NCBI GenBank assembly: GCA_041497995.1
Contig: JBGQHM010000078.1
Location: 1-20,524, forward strand
DNA: 20,524 nucleotides
Reading direction: 5' to 3'
Origin: DATKMS01 sp041497995
Lineage (GTDB): Bacteria; Desulfobacterota; Binatia; HRBIN30
Within the stretch, counting starts at the first letter, position 1, and the number at the start of each line of letters is the position of its first letter. The notes under the pieces were generated by a model. That model searched no databases and was not told the origin of the DNA. It saw only the letters and a program-made list of their open reading frames with translations. Below are positions 1-6,652 of the stretch, piece after piece. The position numbers and the translations under genes were made by a program.

Positions 1-1
1 C

Positions 2-136
2 GGCACAATCTCACCCACCAACCACCTTGGCAGCTACTTGGAGCCCACCGAGTTGGTTGTAGTGCGCTACAACGTCGACGGCAGCGTCGACACGACCTTC
101 GCTACGCGCCGCCACTGGCGTGGTATGATGCTGTGA
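2..136 (+). pseudogene. Delta-60 repeat fragment in a different frame from the gene that follows
   Basis: Read from base 2, the sequence gives the end of a delta-60 repeat (VVVRYNVDGSVDTTF, about bases 56-100), then unrelated residues and a TGA at 134-136. The next gene also carries delta-60 repeats but is read in the frame of base 1, so two parts of what looks like one repeat protein lie in different frames. The first-frame reading is also open back to base 1. I infer a frameshift or a recombination junction between about 100 and 135. It could instead be the true 3' end of a separate upstream gene overlapping the next one by GTGA. Confidence 0.4.
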
Positions 137-1800
137 ATGGCGAGGTCGCCGACATCTGTGTTGGGAGCTCAGGCACGCTGGCTGGCTATGTCGTTCAGAA
201 GGCATGGTCCAACCAGTATGGGCGGTGTCAGGTGGTCCCGCCGCCCCCACCATCGTCGGCCCCGGCCAATGATGGCGGTAAAGTGATGACGGACCTCGGA
301 AAGACACAATACGCCGTTGGCTTGGTTCAGCAGAGCGACGGGGGCTTTGTCGTAGCAGGTAGCGACGGTGGTTTGGCGGTGCTGGTGCGTTACCGACCGG
401 ACGGAACCGCGGACCCATCCTTTGGAACCGGCGGGATGGTATCCACCTATTTTCCTGAGTACGGATCCGGGGTTCAGGTCAAAGCACTGACTCGGTTGTC
501 AGACGACACTCTCGTGCTGGTGGGAGATGACGCTGGCGACGATGTCTTGATCCACTACCGCCCGAACGGCAGCCTCGACACCGATTTCGGGGGCGGCATC
601 ATCAGGACCAACGCCCGGACTGACGGATTTCTGGGGCCGTGGACCGTTGGGCAGCCCGATGGCAAGCTCATCGTCGGTGGGACCTTCAGCAGGTTTGACT
701 CTTCGCCGGGGGCTTTTGCGCTGGCGCGGTTCAACACTGACGGTACTGCCGATCTCGGCTTCGGGGGCGGGGGCGTGAAGACGACCACCATTGTTGGTGA
801 CCTCTATGCGTTGGCGTTGCAGCCCGACGGTAAGGTCCTCGCCGCTGGAACGACCACCTATGGTTCAGTGACAATTCCTGACAAATTCGCACTCGCACGT
901 TTCAACAGCGACGGCAGTATCGACAGCAGGTTTGGCAGAGGCGGGGTCGTGCGGCAGACGATTCGGAGGTTTGATAGCCAATTGGAAGCGGTCGCAGTGC
1001 AACCCGATCAACACATTATTGTTGCTGGAGACATATTTGTCTCCAAATCCTTTGGCGCTGAGGTCGCGCTCCGGCGGTTCACCAATAACGGTGAACCTGA
1101 CACCGCTTTCGGCGATGGCGGCTGGCTCATGACCGGGCTCGGAGGGACGACAAGCGTGCAGGCCATCGCGTTGCCCGCCAACGGCGGCATCGTAGTGGCT
1201 GGGACCACCTCGCAGGACTATCCCAGCGGGAACGTGTCTCATGATCAGTTTTTTCTGATTCGGTACGCGACCTCCGGGTGCGTGGCCATAGCCAAGCCCA
1301 GGGCCACCATCCACAAGCGTGATGCGGCAGCTGGTGGCGATACGCTTTCCATGCGGGGGACGGCCACGCTCCCGTTCCCCTACGTGCCCGCGCTGAACCC
1401 GGCGGCAAACGGCGTCCGCATCCTCGTCGAAGACGCGTCTGGCGACACGATCGTCGACGCGACCATTCCCGGGGGAGACTACGACCCGGCGACTAAGGCG
1501 GGCTGGACAACAAGCGGAAATGGGACGATTTGGAGTTACGCCAATCAAGCTGGCGTCGAGGGGATTACTCAGGTGGCTATTGCCGCCAGGAACACCGCGA
1601 AGCTGCCAGGCGCTATCACCTTCCGTGTCAGCGGAAAGAACGGCAGCTATCCGGTCAGCGCAGGCAACCTTCCGATCGCTGCAACCCTAGTGTTCGGCCC
1701 CGGAGCCGCCCCGACGATGCAGTGCGCCAAGGCAACATTTGCCGGACTGGTCACGTCGTGCAGCTTCGATAGCACCGGGAGCACGCTTACATGCCAGTAA
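133..1800 (+). CDS. Secreted-type delta-60 repeat protein, 5' end uncertain
   Basis: The product has at least five delta-60 repeats, recognised by the core [RF]xxxG[ST]xDxxFGxGG (DGTADPSFG, NGSLDTDFG, DGTADLGFG, DGSIDSRFG, NGEPDTAFG), each preceded by a QPDGKxxVAG-like strand; a sixth breaks off at RYATSG. These repeats are thought to form a beta-propeller-like fold in large extracellular proteins. A separate domain of about 165 residues follows (from about residue 390; GDTLSMRG, IPGGDYDPATKAGW, ITFRVSGKNGSYPV), probably a beta-sandwich, which I cannot name. GTG at 133 is the only usable start in frame, but there is no signal peptide and the frame is open to base 1. WYDAVNGE just before and across the GTG looks coding, so the true start probably lies upstream. 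Residues 1-35 recall the C-terminal tail of some secreted metallopeptidase-like proteins (weak). A Pro run separates them from the repeats. Confidence 0.75.
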   Translation: MNGEVADICVGSSGTLAGYVVQKAWSNQYGRCQVVPPPPPSSAPANDGGKVMTDLGKTQYAVGLVQQSDGGFVVAGSDGGLAVLVRYRPDGTADPSFGTGGMVSTYFPEYGSGVQVKALTRLSDDTLVLVGDDAGDDVLIHYRPNGSLDTDFGGGIIRTNARTDGFLGPWTVGQPDGKLIVGGTFSRFDSSPGAFALARFNTDGTADLGFGGGGVKTTTIVGDLYALALQPDGKVLAAGTTTYGSVTIPDKFALARFNSDGSIDSRFGRGGVVRQTIRRFDSQLEAVAVQPDQHIIVAGDIFVSKSFGAEVALRRFTNNGEPDTAFGDGGWLMTGLGGTTSVQAIALPANGGIVVAGTTSQDYPSGNVSHDQFFLIRYATSGCVAIAKPRATIHKRDAAAGGDTLSMRGTATLPFPYVPALNPAANGVRILVEDASGDTIVDATIPGGDYDPATKAGWTTSGNGTIWSYANQAGVEGITQVAIAARNTAKLPGAITFRVSGKNGSYPVSAGNLPIAATLVFGPGAAPTMQCAKATFAGLVTSCSFDSTGSTLTCQ

Positions 1801-2020
1801 TATCCGGCCGCTCTCGGCTTCGTGTCGCCCGCGAGGAGCCGCGGTCAGAGCGTCGCCGCTGGGCGCTCCCCTGCACAGACCTGAACGTGCAAAAGCACCG
1901 CGCGCGTACGGTGCGGTCTAGTCCAAGTCAGCGCGGATCGTCCCGTACGCTTGGGCGGCGCATCGTAAAACGGAAGCGAAGTAAACGGCGCGAAGAAGCG
2001 CTGCAGCACCCATGGAATGC

Positions 2021-2353
2021 TTACGGCAGCGCCAACCATTGCCGCAATGAACCGTCTACCTGCTCGGCATCGGTGCGCACCAGGGAGCCGATACACTTGA
2101 TGATCAACGTTTCGTGCACGGTGTACAAACCACGCTTGACCGCGCTTACGACGTTGAGTCCGGCAGCAGCCCAATCCCCCAGCACAAACTCGCCAGCAAG
2201 AAGCGACGTGGTTCTGCTCGTCAACGGTACGATGAAGACGTCGTGAGATACGTGCGGGGCGCTCACGACGATGGCGGGTCGAACTTTCGTCCCGGATACG
2301 TCCGAGAAGGGGTAGCGCACCAGGATAACGTCATGTCTGGAGTAGCTGGGCAT
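2021..2353 (-). CDS. MazF/PemK-type endoribonuclease toxin
   Basis: From MPSYSRHDVILVRYPF the protein is about 110 residues, the normal MazF/PemK length. It has the family's first strand (DVILVRYPFSD), the KVRPAIVVS segment with the conserved Arg-Pro, IVPLTSRT with the Ser/Thr region near the active site, and a C-terminal YTVHETLI...LV strand-helix. MazF proteins cleave mRNA and are neutralised by a small partner. The frame extends upstream to 2431, but that stretch lies inside the antitoxin gene and matches nothing, so I start at the Met at 2353 (2362 is also possible). It overlaps the antitoxin gene by 23 bases, suggesting translational coupling. The fold family is clear; the target sequence is unknown. 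Confidence 0.85.
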   Translation of the reverse strand: MPSYSRHDVILVRYPFSDVSGTKVRPAIVVSAPHVSHDVFIVPLTSRTTSLLAGEFVLGDWAAAGLNVVSAVKRGLYTVHETLIIKCIGSLVRTDAEQVDGSLRQWLALP

Positions 2354-2534
2354 ACACGTCATCTTCGGGATTGCTCCAGATGGCGTCCAATGAAGCCTGG
2401 CTTGTATGCAGCCAGAACCGGGTGTCCTCATCGGGCAGGAGAGTCACCAGCACCCTCCTTCCCTCCGGAAGATCGACAGACTCCAGGAGTTCGATTCTCC
2501 CCTCGCGTACAACGGCCCACACAGTGCTGAACAT
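2331..2534 (-). CDS. Small antitoxin partner of the MazF/PemK toxin
   Basis: This 67-residue protein begins MFSTVWAVVREGRIELLE and contains LPEGRRVLVTLLPDED, a short beta-strand N-terminus typical of small antitoxins encoded before PemK-type toxins. The C-terminal half (FWLHTSQASLDAIW, DDVYAQLL) would be the toxin-wrapping part. The start at 2534 is preceded by a good ribosome site (GAGAGGATAGGAATC just before ATG), better than the longer reading from 2585. It lies directly upstream of the toxin in the same direction and overlaps it, the usual antitoxin-first order. DNA binding and autoregulation are inferred from the family. Confidence 0.75.
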   Translation of the reverse strand: MFSTVWAVVREGRIELLESVDLPEGRRVLVTLLPDEDTRFWLHTSQASLDAIWSNPEDDVYAQLLQT

Positions 2535-2603
2535 GATTCCTATCCTCTCGTGGTTTGCTGGTTGCCGAACCCAACCGCCAATCACACTGATACCGCAAAC
2601 GCC

Positions 2604-2630
2604 GCTCGGCTACAAAGGAGCAAGCCGAGC
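2604..2630. promoter_or_regulatory. 8-bp perfect inverted repeat upstream of the MazF-type module
   Basis: GCTCGGCT (2604-2611) and AGCCGAGC (2623-2630) are perfect inverted repeats around an 11-base loop. They lie 70 bases upstream of the antitoxin start on the minus strand and upstream of the nrdR-like remnant on the plus strand. It could be an operator for the toxin-antitoxin genes or a weak hairpin; there is no T-tract. Confidence 0.3.
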
Positions 2631-2735
2631 ACGGGAGATCGTCGCTTGCCGGCGAGACTCTGCTTCATTCCTTCATTCGGCTCCACGTATTTCCGCCCCC
2701 GCGGCGTCCATCGCGCCTTTGCGTCTCCACCCGAG

Positions 2736-2916
2736 GTTTGCTTTCCTTGGCCAGTTCACGTTCAACCATGATCCGATGAAGTGCCCCTTCTGCCACGATC
2801 TCGACAACCGCGTCATTGACTCGCGGCTCGCCAACGACGCGGGATGATCCGCTGGCGGCGCGAGTGCGCGCACTGCAAGCGGCGTTTCACGACCTGCGAG
2901 CGCGTCGAGGAGATGC
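2736..2916 (+). repeat. Upstream copy of a direct repeat containing the 5' end of nrdR
   Basis: This block matches 3678-3858 in the same orientation. Homology begins about 40 bases before the ATG (GTTTGCTTTC, then TTCACGTTCAACC) and stops abruptly after GAGGAGATGC. Within the coding part I count about seven substitutions and one deleted base over about 141 bases. The two copies bracket the HigB/XRE-type genes. Confidence 0.9.
2776..2916 (+). pseudogene. Truncated, frameshifted copy of the nrdR 5' end
   Basis: From ATG 2776 the reading gives MKCPFCHDLDNRVIDSRL, the first zinc-ribbon half of NrdR, then a TGA at 2845-2847 after 23 codons. Compared with the intact gene at 3717, one base is missing near 2840 (GACGCGGGATGA against GACGGGGGCATGA). 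The match resumes in the shifted frame until about 2916, where NrdR sequence ends and toxin sequence begins. There is no ATP-cone, so it cannot be a working NrdR. The stop overlaps the next ATG as ATGA, so the 23-codon reading could act as a leader for the hybrid ORF; that is inference. Confidence 0.85.
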
Positions 2917-3161
2917 AGGTTGGCCACGAGTTGCGGCGCCCCGAGACCGACTACCTGCGCGACGGGGTCTATGAGCTGCGTGTGAACCAGCAGGGCATCA
3001 ATCTCCGGATGTTGTACTTCTTCCACGGGAATGTAGCGGCGGTCCTTTCGCATGGGCTCGTGAAGGAGAAGGCAGTGCCACCGGCCGAGATCGACCGCGC
3101 GGTCGCGCGGATGCAGAACTTCGTACAGAACCCCGATCGGTTCACGCACAGGGAGATATGA
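2844..3161 (+). CDS. Chimeric ORF: NrdR zinc-ribbon half fused to an N-truncated HigB/RelE (Gp49-like) toxin
   Basis: Residues 1-24 (RRECAHCKRRFTT) come from NrdR. From about residue 26, GHELRRPETDYLRDGVYELR, LRMLYFFHG, VLSHGLVKEKAVP and EIDRAVAR match the C-terminal part of the phage-derived Gp49-like/HigB branch of the RelE superfamily, ribosome-dependent mRNA interferases. Family members usually have about 40-50 more residues at the N-terminus, which are missing here. The retained strands include the basic and aromatic residues around the usual active-site region. Its stop overlaps the next ATG (ATGA), the toxin-first order of higBA modules. It is probably a dead toxin, but a hybrid protein with half a zinc ribbon cannot be excluded. 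Confidence 0.75.
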   Translation: MIRWRRECAHCKRRFTTCERVEEMQVGHELRRPETDYLRDGVYELRVNQQGINLRMLYFFHGNVAAVLSHGLVKEKAVPPAEIDRAVARMQNFVQNPDRFTHREI

Positions 3162-3499
3162 GCATGCCGACGGCGAAGAAGCGGAAAACAACAACCGACG
3201 CTGTTGAGATCCTCCATCGGCGCCTCTATGAAGGGCAGCCCGAACGGCTGGCGGAGCTCGAAAAGGCGCGCGCGAGCGCGGCGGTGGCGCGTGCGGCATA
3301 CGAGCTGCGCGCCACGACGAGACTCTCCCAGCGCGAACTGGCGCGGCGCGTGGGCGTCACGCCCACGTTGATTGCTCAGCTCGAAGACGATGACTTCGAA
3401 GGAGACATGCTCGCATTCCTTCAGAGAATTGCGGCGGCGCTGGACAAGACCGTGGAGATCCGAGTGGTTCCACGCAAAGCGAAGCGCCAGGCGGCGTAG
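3158..3499 (+). CDS. XRE-family (HigA-like) antitoxin with helix-turn-helix
   Basis: This 113-residue basic protein has an XRE-type helix-turn-helix in its second half: LSQRELARRVGVTPTLIAQL, followed by MLAFLQRIAAALDKTVEIRVVP, which is typical of antitoxins paired with Gp49-like HigB toxins. The N-terminal third (KARASAAVARAAYELRA) is a likely helix. It starts at ATG 3158, overlapping the toxin stop by ATGA; ATG 3164 is an alternative. In this family the antitoxin binds the toxin and represses its own operon. With its toxin truncated, it may remain only as a DNA-binding orphan. Confidence 0.8.
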   Translation: MSMPTAKKRKTTTDAVEILHRRLYEGQPERLAELEKARASAAVARAAYELRATTRLSQRELARRVGVTPTLIAQLEDDDFEGDMLAFLQRIAAALDKTVEIRVVPRKAKRQAA

Positions 3500-3677
3500 C
3501 GGCCAGGCTCGACAAACGCTGTAACTCGCCAGTATTGCACCGCCCAGGTAGCGTCACCGCACTCGGCGGGAGATCCTCTGGGCCGACGCCGGACACCAAC
3601 CGCGCGCGCGTTCGGACTGTGGCTCCGCCCTTCCGAATTTGGTCCACCGCCTCTACGCGTTTGCGCTACCAAGTGGC

Positions 3678-3858
3678 GTTTGCTTTCTTCAAGCACTTCA
3701 CGTTCAACCGTAACCCATGAAGTGCCCCTTCTGCCACGATCTCGACAACCGCGTCATCGACTCGCGGCTCGCCAAGGACGGGGGCATGATCCGCCGGCGG
3801 CGCGAGTGCGCGCACTGTAAGCGGCGCTTCACGACGTACGAGCGCGTCGAGGAGATGC
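3678..3858 (+). repeat. Downstream copy of the direct repeat, 5' end of intact nrdR
   Basis: Partner of 2736-2916. It covers 39 bases of leader and the first 47 codons of the intact nrdR gene. Distance between equivalent points of the two copies is about 942 bases. Confidence 0.9.
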
Positions 3859-4220
3859 TGCCGATGATCGTGAAGAAGGATGGCCGGCGTGAGGTGTTTG
3901 ATCGGCTGAAGATCGTCGCCGGATTGAAGAAGGCGTGCGAGAAGCGGCCGGTGAGCGTTGCCGCCATCGAGCAGACCGCCGACCGCATCGAGCAGTTGCT
4001 GCAGGAACGCGGCGAGAAGGAGATTCCCAGCTCGGTGATCGGCGAGGCCATCATGCGCGAGCTGCACAAGCTCGACCAGGTGGCCTACGTGCGCTTCGCG
4101 TCGGTGTATCGCTCGTTCAAGGACGTCGGGGAGTTCATGCGCGAGCTGCAGGATCTGATCAAGGAGCGGCAGGGTGGGCCGGCGCGCAAGCGCGGGCCGA
4201 ATCGGGTGCTGCCGAAGTAG
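3717..4220 (+). CDS. nrdR: Transcriptional repressor NrdR
   Basis: NrdR represses ribonucleotide reductase genes in response to nucleotides bound in its ATP-cone. The 167-residue product has the zinc ribbon with CPFC (Cys3, Cys6) and CAHC (Cys31, Cys34), then RRFTTYERVE. The ATP-cone runs from about 49 to 139 (VKKDGRREVFDRLKI, IPSSVIGEAIMREL, VAYVRFASVYRSF). The C-terminal tail is basic. Length and motifs are normal, so this is the functional copy. It precedes ribD, a common order in proteobacteria, and no ribonucleotide reductase gene lies nearby. I see no clear Shine-Dalgarno before ATG (TTCAACCGTAACCC), and the leader is the duplicated segment, so expression may depend on the inserted module or on a promoter in 3500-3716. 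Confidence 0.97.
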   Translation: MKCPFCHDLDNRVIDSRLAKDGGMIRRRRECAHCKRRFTTYERVEEMLPMIVKKDGRREVFDRLKIVAGLKKACEKRPVSVAAIEQTADRIEQLLQERGEKEIPSSVIGEAIMRELHKLDQVAYVRFASVYRSFKDVGEFMRELQDLIKERQGGPARKRGPNRVLPK

Positions 4221-4267
4221 ATGTCGAGAGCGTGCGGTGGGCACAGAGGCCCGTCGCCTCCAAGACT

Positions 4268-4287
4268 CGCGGCCAGGGACGGCCGCG
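4268..4287 (+). other. GC-rich stem-loop between nrdR and ribD
   Basis: CGCGGCC, a 6-base loop (AGGGAC) and GGCCGCG make a perfect 7-bp stem about 48 bases downstream of nrdR and about 50 upstream of ribD. There is no T-tract, so it may attenuate rather than terminate. It does not have the conserved blocks of an FMN riboswitch. Confidence 0.4.
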
Positions 4288-4335
4288 CCACCGGAGCCTG
4301 AAGGACGCCTGAAGAATTGAAGAGGATGAATCAGC

Positions 4336-5439
4336 GTGCGCCGCGTCGATGATGCTCACTACATGCGCCTGGCGCTGCGCCTCGGGCGGCGCGGGCTGGG
4401 ACGCACCAGCCCGAATCCGCCGGTCGGTGCGGTGGTGGTCGCCGGACGCACCGTTGTCGGGCGTGGCTATCATCACAAGGCCGGTTTGCCGCATGGCGAA
4501 GCGGAAGCATTGCGCGACGCGGGGACGAAGGCACGCGGCGCCACGCTGTACGTGACGCTCGAACCGTGCACACACCAGGGACGCACGCCGCCATGCACTG
4601 ACGCAGTTCTCGCCGCTGGCGTGCGCCGCGTAGTCGTCGGAACGAGCGATCCAAATCCATCTGTACCCGGGAACGGTGCGGTTCGTCTGCGTGCCGCCCG
4701 CATCGACGTGACTACCGGTGTCGAGCAAGCTGCCTGCGACGAGTTGATCGCAGCATTCCGTAAGCACGTCACCACCGGACTGCCGCTGGTGACTCTGAAG
4801 CTGGCTGCTTCGCTGGACGGCCGCATCGCAACCGTAACCGGCGAGTCGCGCTGGATCACCAATGAGGCGAGCCGCCGTTACGTGCACCGCCTGCGCGCTG
4901 AACACGACGCGATTCTCGTCGGCGCCGAGACCGTCATTCACGACGATCCCGAGTTGACGTGCCGGTTGCGTGGTGGACGCAACCCGCTCCGTGTCATCCT
5001 CGACGGGCGCCTGCGGCTCCCACTCAGTGCCAAGGTGCTGACAAACACCCAGGCAGCAGCTACCCTCGTGGTCACGACTCAACAGGCATCCGCAGCGAAG
5101 ATCCGCCAGATCGAGGCGCGTGGGGCGACGGTGATGCGCCTGCCGGCGAAGTCGGCGCGCATCTCGATGACGCGACTGATGCGGGAGCTGGGTAAACGCA
5201 ACATGGCGTCGGTGCTGATCGAAGGGGGCGCAACGGTGGCTGCGGCAGCGCTCGCGACGCGCGTGGTGGATCGGTTACTCATCTTCTACGCCCCGAAGCT
5301 GATTGGCGGCGACGGGCGCCCCATGCTAGGTCCACTAGGCGTCCGCCGCCTGCAGCAGGCCCCGCGGCTTGGCCCCTTGCGGGTGCACCGACTTGCGGGA
5401 GACGTGCTAGTTGCTACAGAAGTATTAAACGACCGATGA
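4336..5439 (+). CDS. ribD: Bifunctional riboflavin deaminase/reductase RibD
   Basis: RibD deaminates 2,5-diamino-6-ribosylamino-4(3H)-pyrimidinone 5'-phosphate and then reduces the ribosyl side chain, the second and third steps of the GTP branch of riboflavin synthesis. The N-terminal deaminase domain (about 1-145) has SPNPPVGAVVV, the zinc His and catalytic Glu in HGEAEAL (His53, Glu55), and PCTHQGRTPPC (Cys78, Cys87). The reductase domain (about 148-367) has LKLAASLDGRIAT, SRWITN, HDAILVGAETV, DDPELT and IEGGATVAAA. Length is normal. GTG 4336 is the start; the nearby ATG 4326 is in another frame, and GAGGA lies upstream. The end overlaps ribBA as ATGA, indicating translational coupling. Confidence 0.96.
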   Translation: MRRVDDAHYMRLALRLGRRGLGRTSPNPPVGAVVVAGRTVVGRGYHHKAGLPHGEAEALRDAGTKARGATLYVTLEPCTHQGRTPPCTDAVLAAGVRRVVVGTSDPNPSVPGNGAVRLRAARIDVTTGVEQAACDELIAAFRKHVTTGLPLVTLKLAASLDGRIATVTGESRWITNEASRRYVHRLRAEHDAILVGAETVIHDDPELTCRLRGGRNPLRVILDGRLRLPLSAKVLTNTQAAATLVVTTQQASAAKIRQIEARGATVMRLPAKSARISMTRLMRELGKRNMASVLIEGGATVAAAALATRVVDRLLIFYAPKLIGGDGRPMLGPLGVRRLQQAPRLGPLRVHRLAGDVLVATEVLNDR

Positions 5440-6644
5440 CAACCGAGCCAATCGACAAAGCCCTGCAGGAGCTCCGTGACGGGCGGATGATCATCCTGGC
5501 CGATGGCGCCCACGGCGAGGCGCAGGTGTGTATGGCGGCCGAGTTGGTGACACCTGATGCGATCAACTTCATGGCTACGCATGCCCGCGGTCTCGTCTGC
5601 CTGTCGCTGACACGCGAGCGCATGCGGCAGCTGACCATCCCGTTGATGGTTCCGGATGCCGTTGGTAGCCGCCAGCCGTTTGGTGCGTCGATCGAAGCGC
5701 GGCGCGGTGTGAGCACCGGGATCTCGGCGGGCGATCGCGCCACCACGATTCTGGCCGTCATGGCCGAGGACGCGGGCCCCGACGACATAGTTATGCCGGG
5801 GCACATCTTTCCGCTCCTAGCGCGCGAGGGGGGTGTGCTGGTGCGCGCCGCGCTGACGGAGGCGTCGGTGGATGTGGCCCGTCTCGCCGGCCTCAAGGCG
5901 GCCGCTACTGTCTGCACGATTCTTGACGACCAGGGTGCGCTCGCGGGTCGCGCGGATCTGGAGGCGCTGGCAGAGCTCTTCGAGCTAACCATCGTCGACG
6001 TCGCCGAGGTTGTTGCCTACCGTTTGCGTAAGGAGACGTTGGTGCACCGCGTTGCCGATGCGCCGATCACCACCGGCTTCGGCGGCAAGTTCCGCATGGT
6101 GGCGTATCGGAACGATGTCGACCACTATGAGCACATCGCCCTGGTGAAGGGCCGCATCCAGCTGAACGAAGCGCCGCTGGTGCGCATCCACTCGGAATGC
6201 CTCACCGGCGATGTCTTCGGCTCCGAACGCTGCGACTGCGGCGACCAGCTGGCGCGCGCCATCGAGATGATCAACACGGCGCGCAAGGGCGTGCTGGTCT
6301 ACATGAACCAGGAAGGCCGCGGCATCGGCTTGGCGAACAAGATCCGTGCGTATGCGCTACAGGACCAAGGCCGCGACACGGTCGAAGCGAACCTCGAGCT
6401 CGGGTTCAAGGACGACGGACGTGACTACGGCATGAGCGCGCAGATCCTACGCGATCTGGGCGTCACCAAGGTGCGGCTGCTCACCAACAACCCGAAGAAG
6501 GTCGACGGCCTGGCACGCTACGGCATCGAGGTGGTCGAGCGGCTGTCGATCGAAGTGCCGGCGCACCAGGGCAACATTCACTACTTGCGCACCAAGCAAC
6601 AGAAGCTGGGCCACCTCTTCACCGGGCTCAAGCCGCTGACCTGA
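5436..6644 (+). CDS. ribBA: RibBA-type protein: GTP cyclohydrolase II with an eroded DHBP synthase domain
   Basis: The C-terminal GTP cyclohydrolase II domain (about 205-400) looks active. It has RIHSECLTGDVFGSERCDCG with the three zinc cysteines (255, 266, 268), QEGRGIGL, TVEANLELGF and LLTNNPKKV, and would open GTP in the first committed riboflavin step. The N-terminal domain (about 1-200) is plainly DHBP-synthase-derived (ATHARGLVCL, GVSTGISAGDRA, MPGHIFPL) but the usual acidic loop DDEDRENEGD is reduced to ADGAHGEAQV, RxGHTE has become RAALTE, and the Glu after the conserved Cys (E. coli Glu174) is Thr161. By alignment, E. coli Arg37, Glu38, Asp42, His153 and Glu174 are lost; only His136 (here His123) remains. 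I infer it no longer makes the four-carbon unit. It overlaps ribD and is 8 bases from ribH. Confidence 0.93.
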   Translation: MTTEPIDKALQELRDGRMIILADGAHGEAQVCMAAELVTPDAINFMATHARGLVCLSLTRERMRQLTIPLMVPDAVGSRQPFGASIEARRGVSTGISAGDRATTILAVMAEDAGPDDIVMPGHIFPLLAREGGVLVRAALTEASVDVARLAGLKAAATVCTILDDQGALAGRADLEALAELFELTIVDVAEVVAYRLRKETLVHRVADAPITTGFGGKFRMVAYRNDVDHYEHIALVKGRIQLNEAPLVRIHSECLTGDVFGSERCDCGDQLARAIEMINTARKGVLVYMNQEGRGIGLANKIRAYALQDQGRDTVEANLELGFKDDGRDYGMSAQILRDLGVTKVRLLTNNPKKVDGLARYGIEVVERLSIEVPAHQGNIHYLRTKQQKLGHLFTGLKPLT

Positions 6645-6652
6645 GCGACGCG

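Noticed and set aside
1791..2246. Plus-strand ORF downstream of the delta-60 gene
   Set aside because: It runs through the antisense of the MazF-type gene, is Arg/Ser-rich and matches nothing.
2736..3716. Insertion sequence or integron cassette
   Set aside because: The direct repeats are nrdR sequence, with no transposase, integrase, terminal inverted repeats or attC-like site visible.
4221..4335. FMN riboswitch upstream of ribD
   Set aside because: The 115-base gap lacks the conserved RFN blocks; only a simple 7-bp stem is present.
4159..5082. 307-codon open frame antisense to nrdR/ribD
   Set aside because: Shadow of ribD; no domain recognised.
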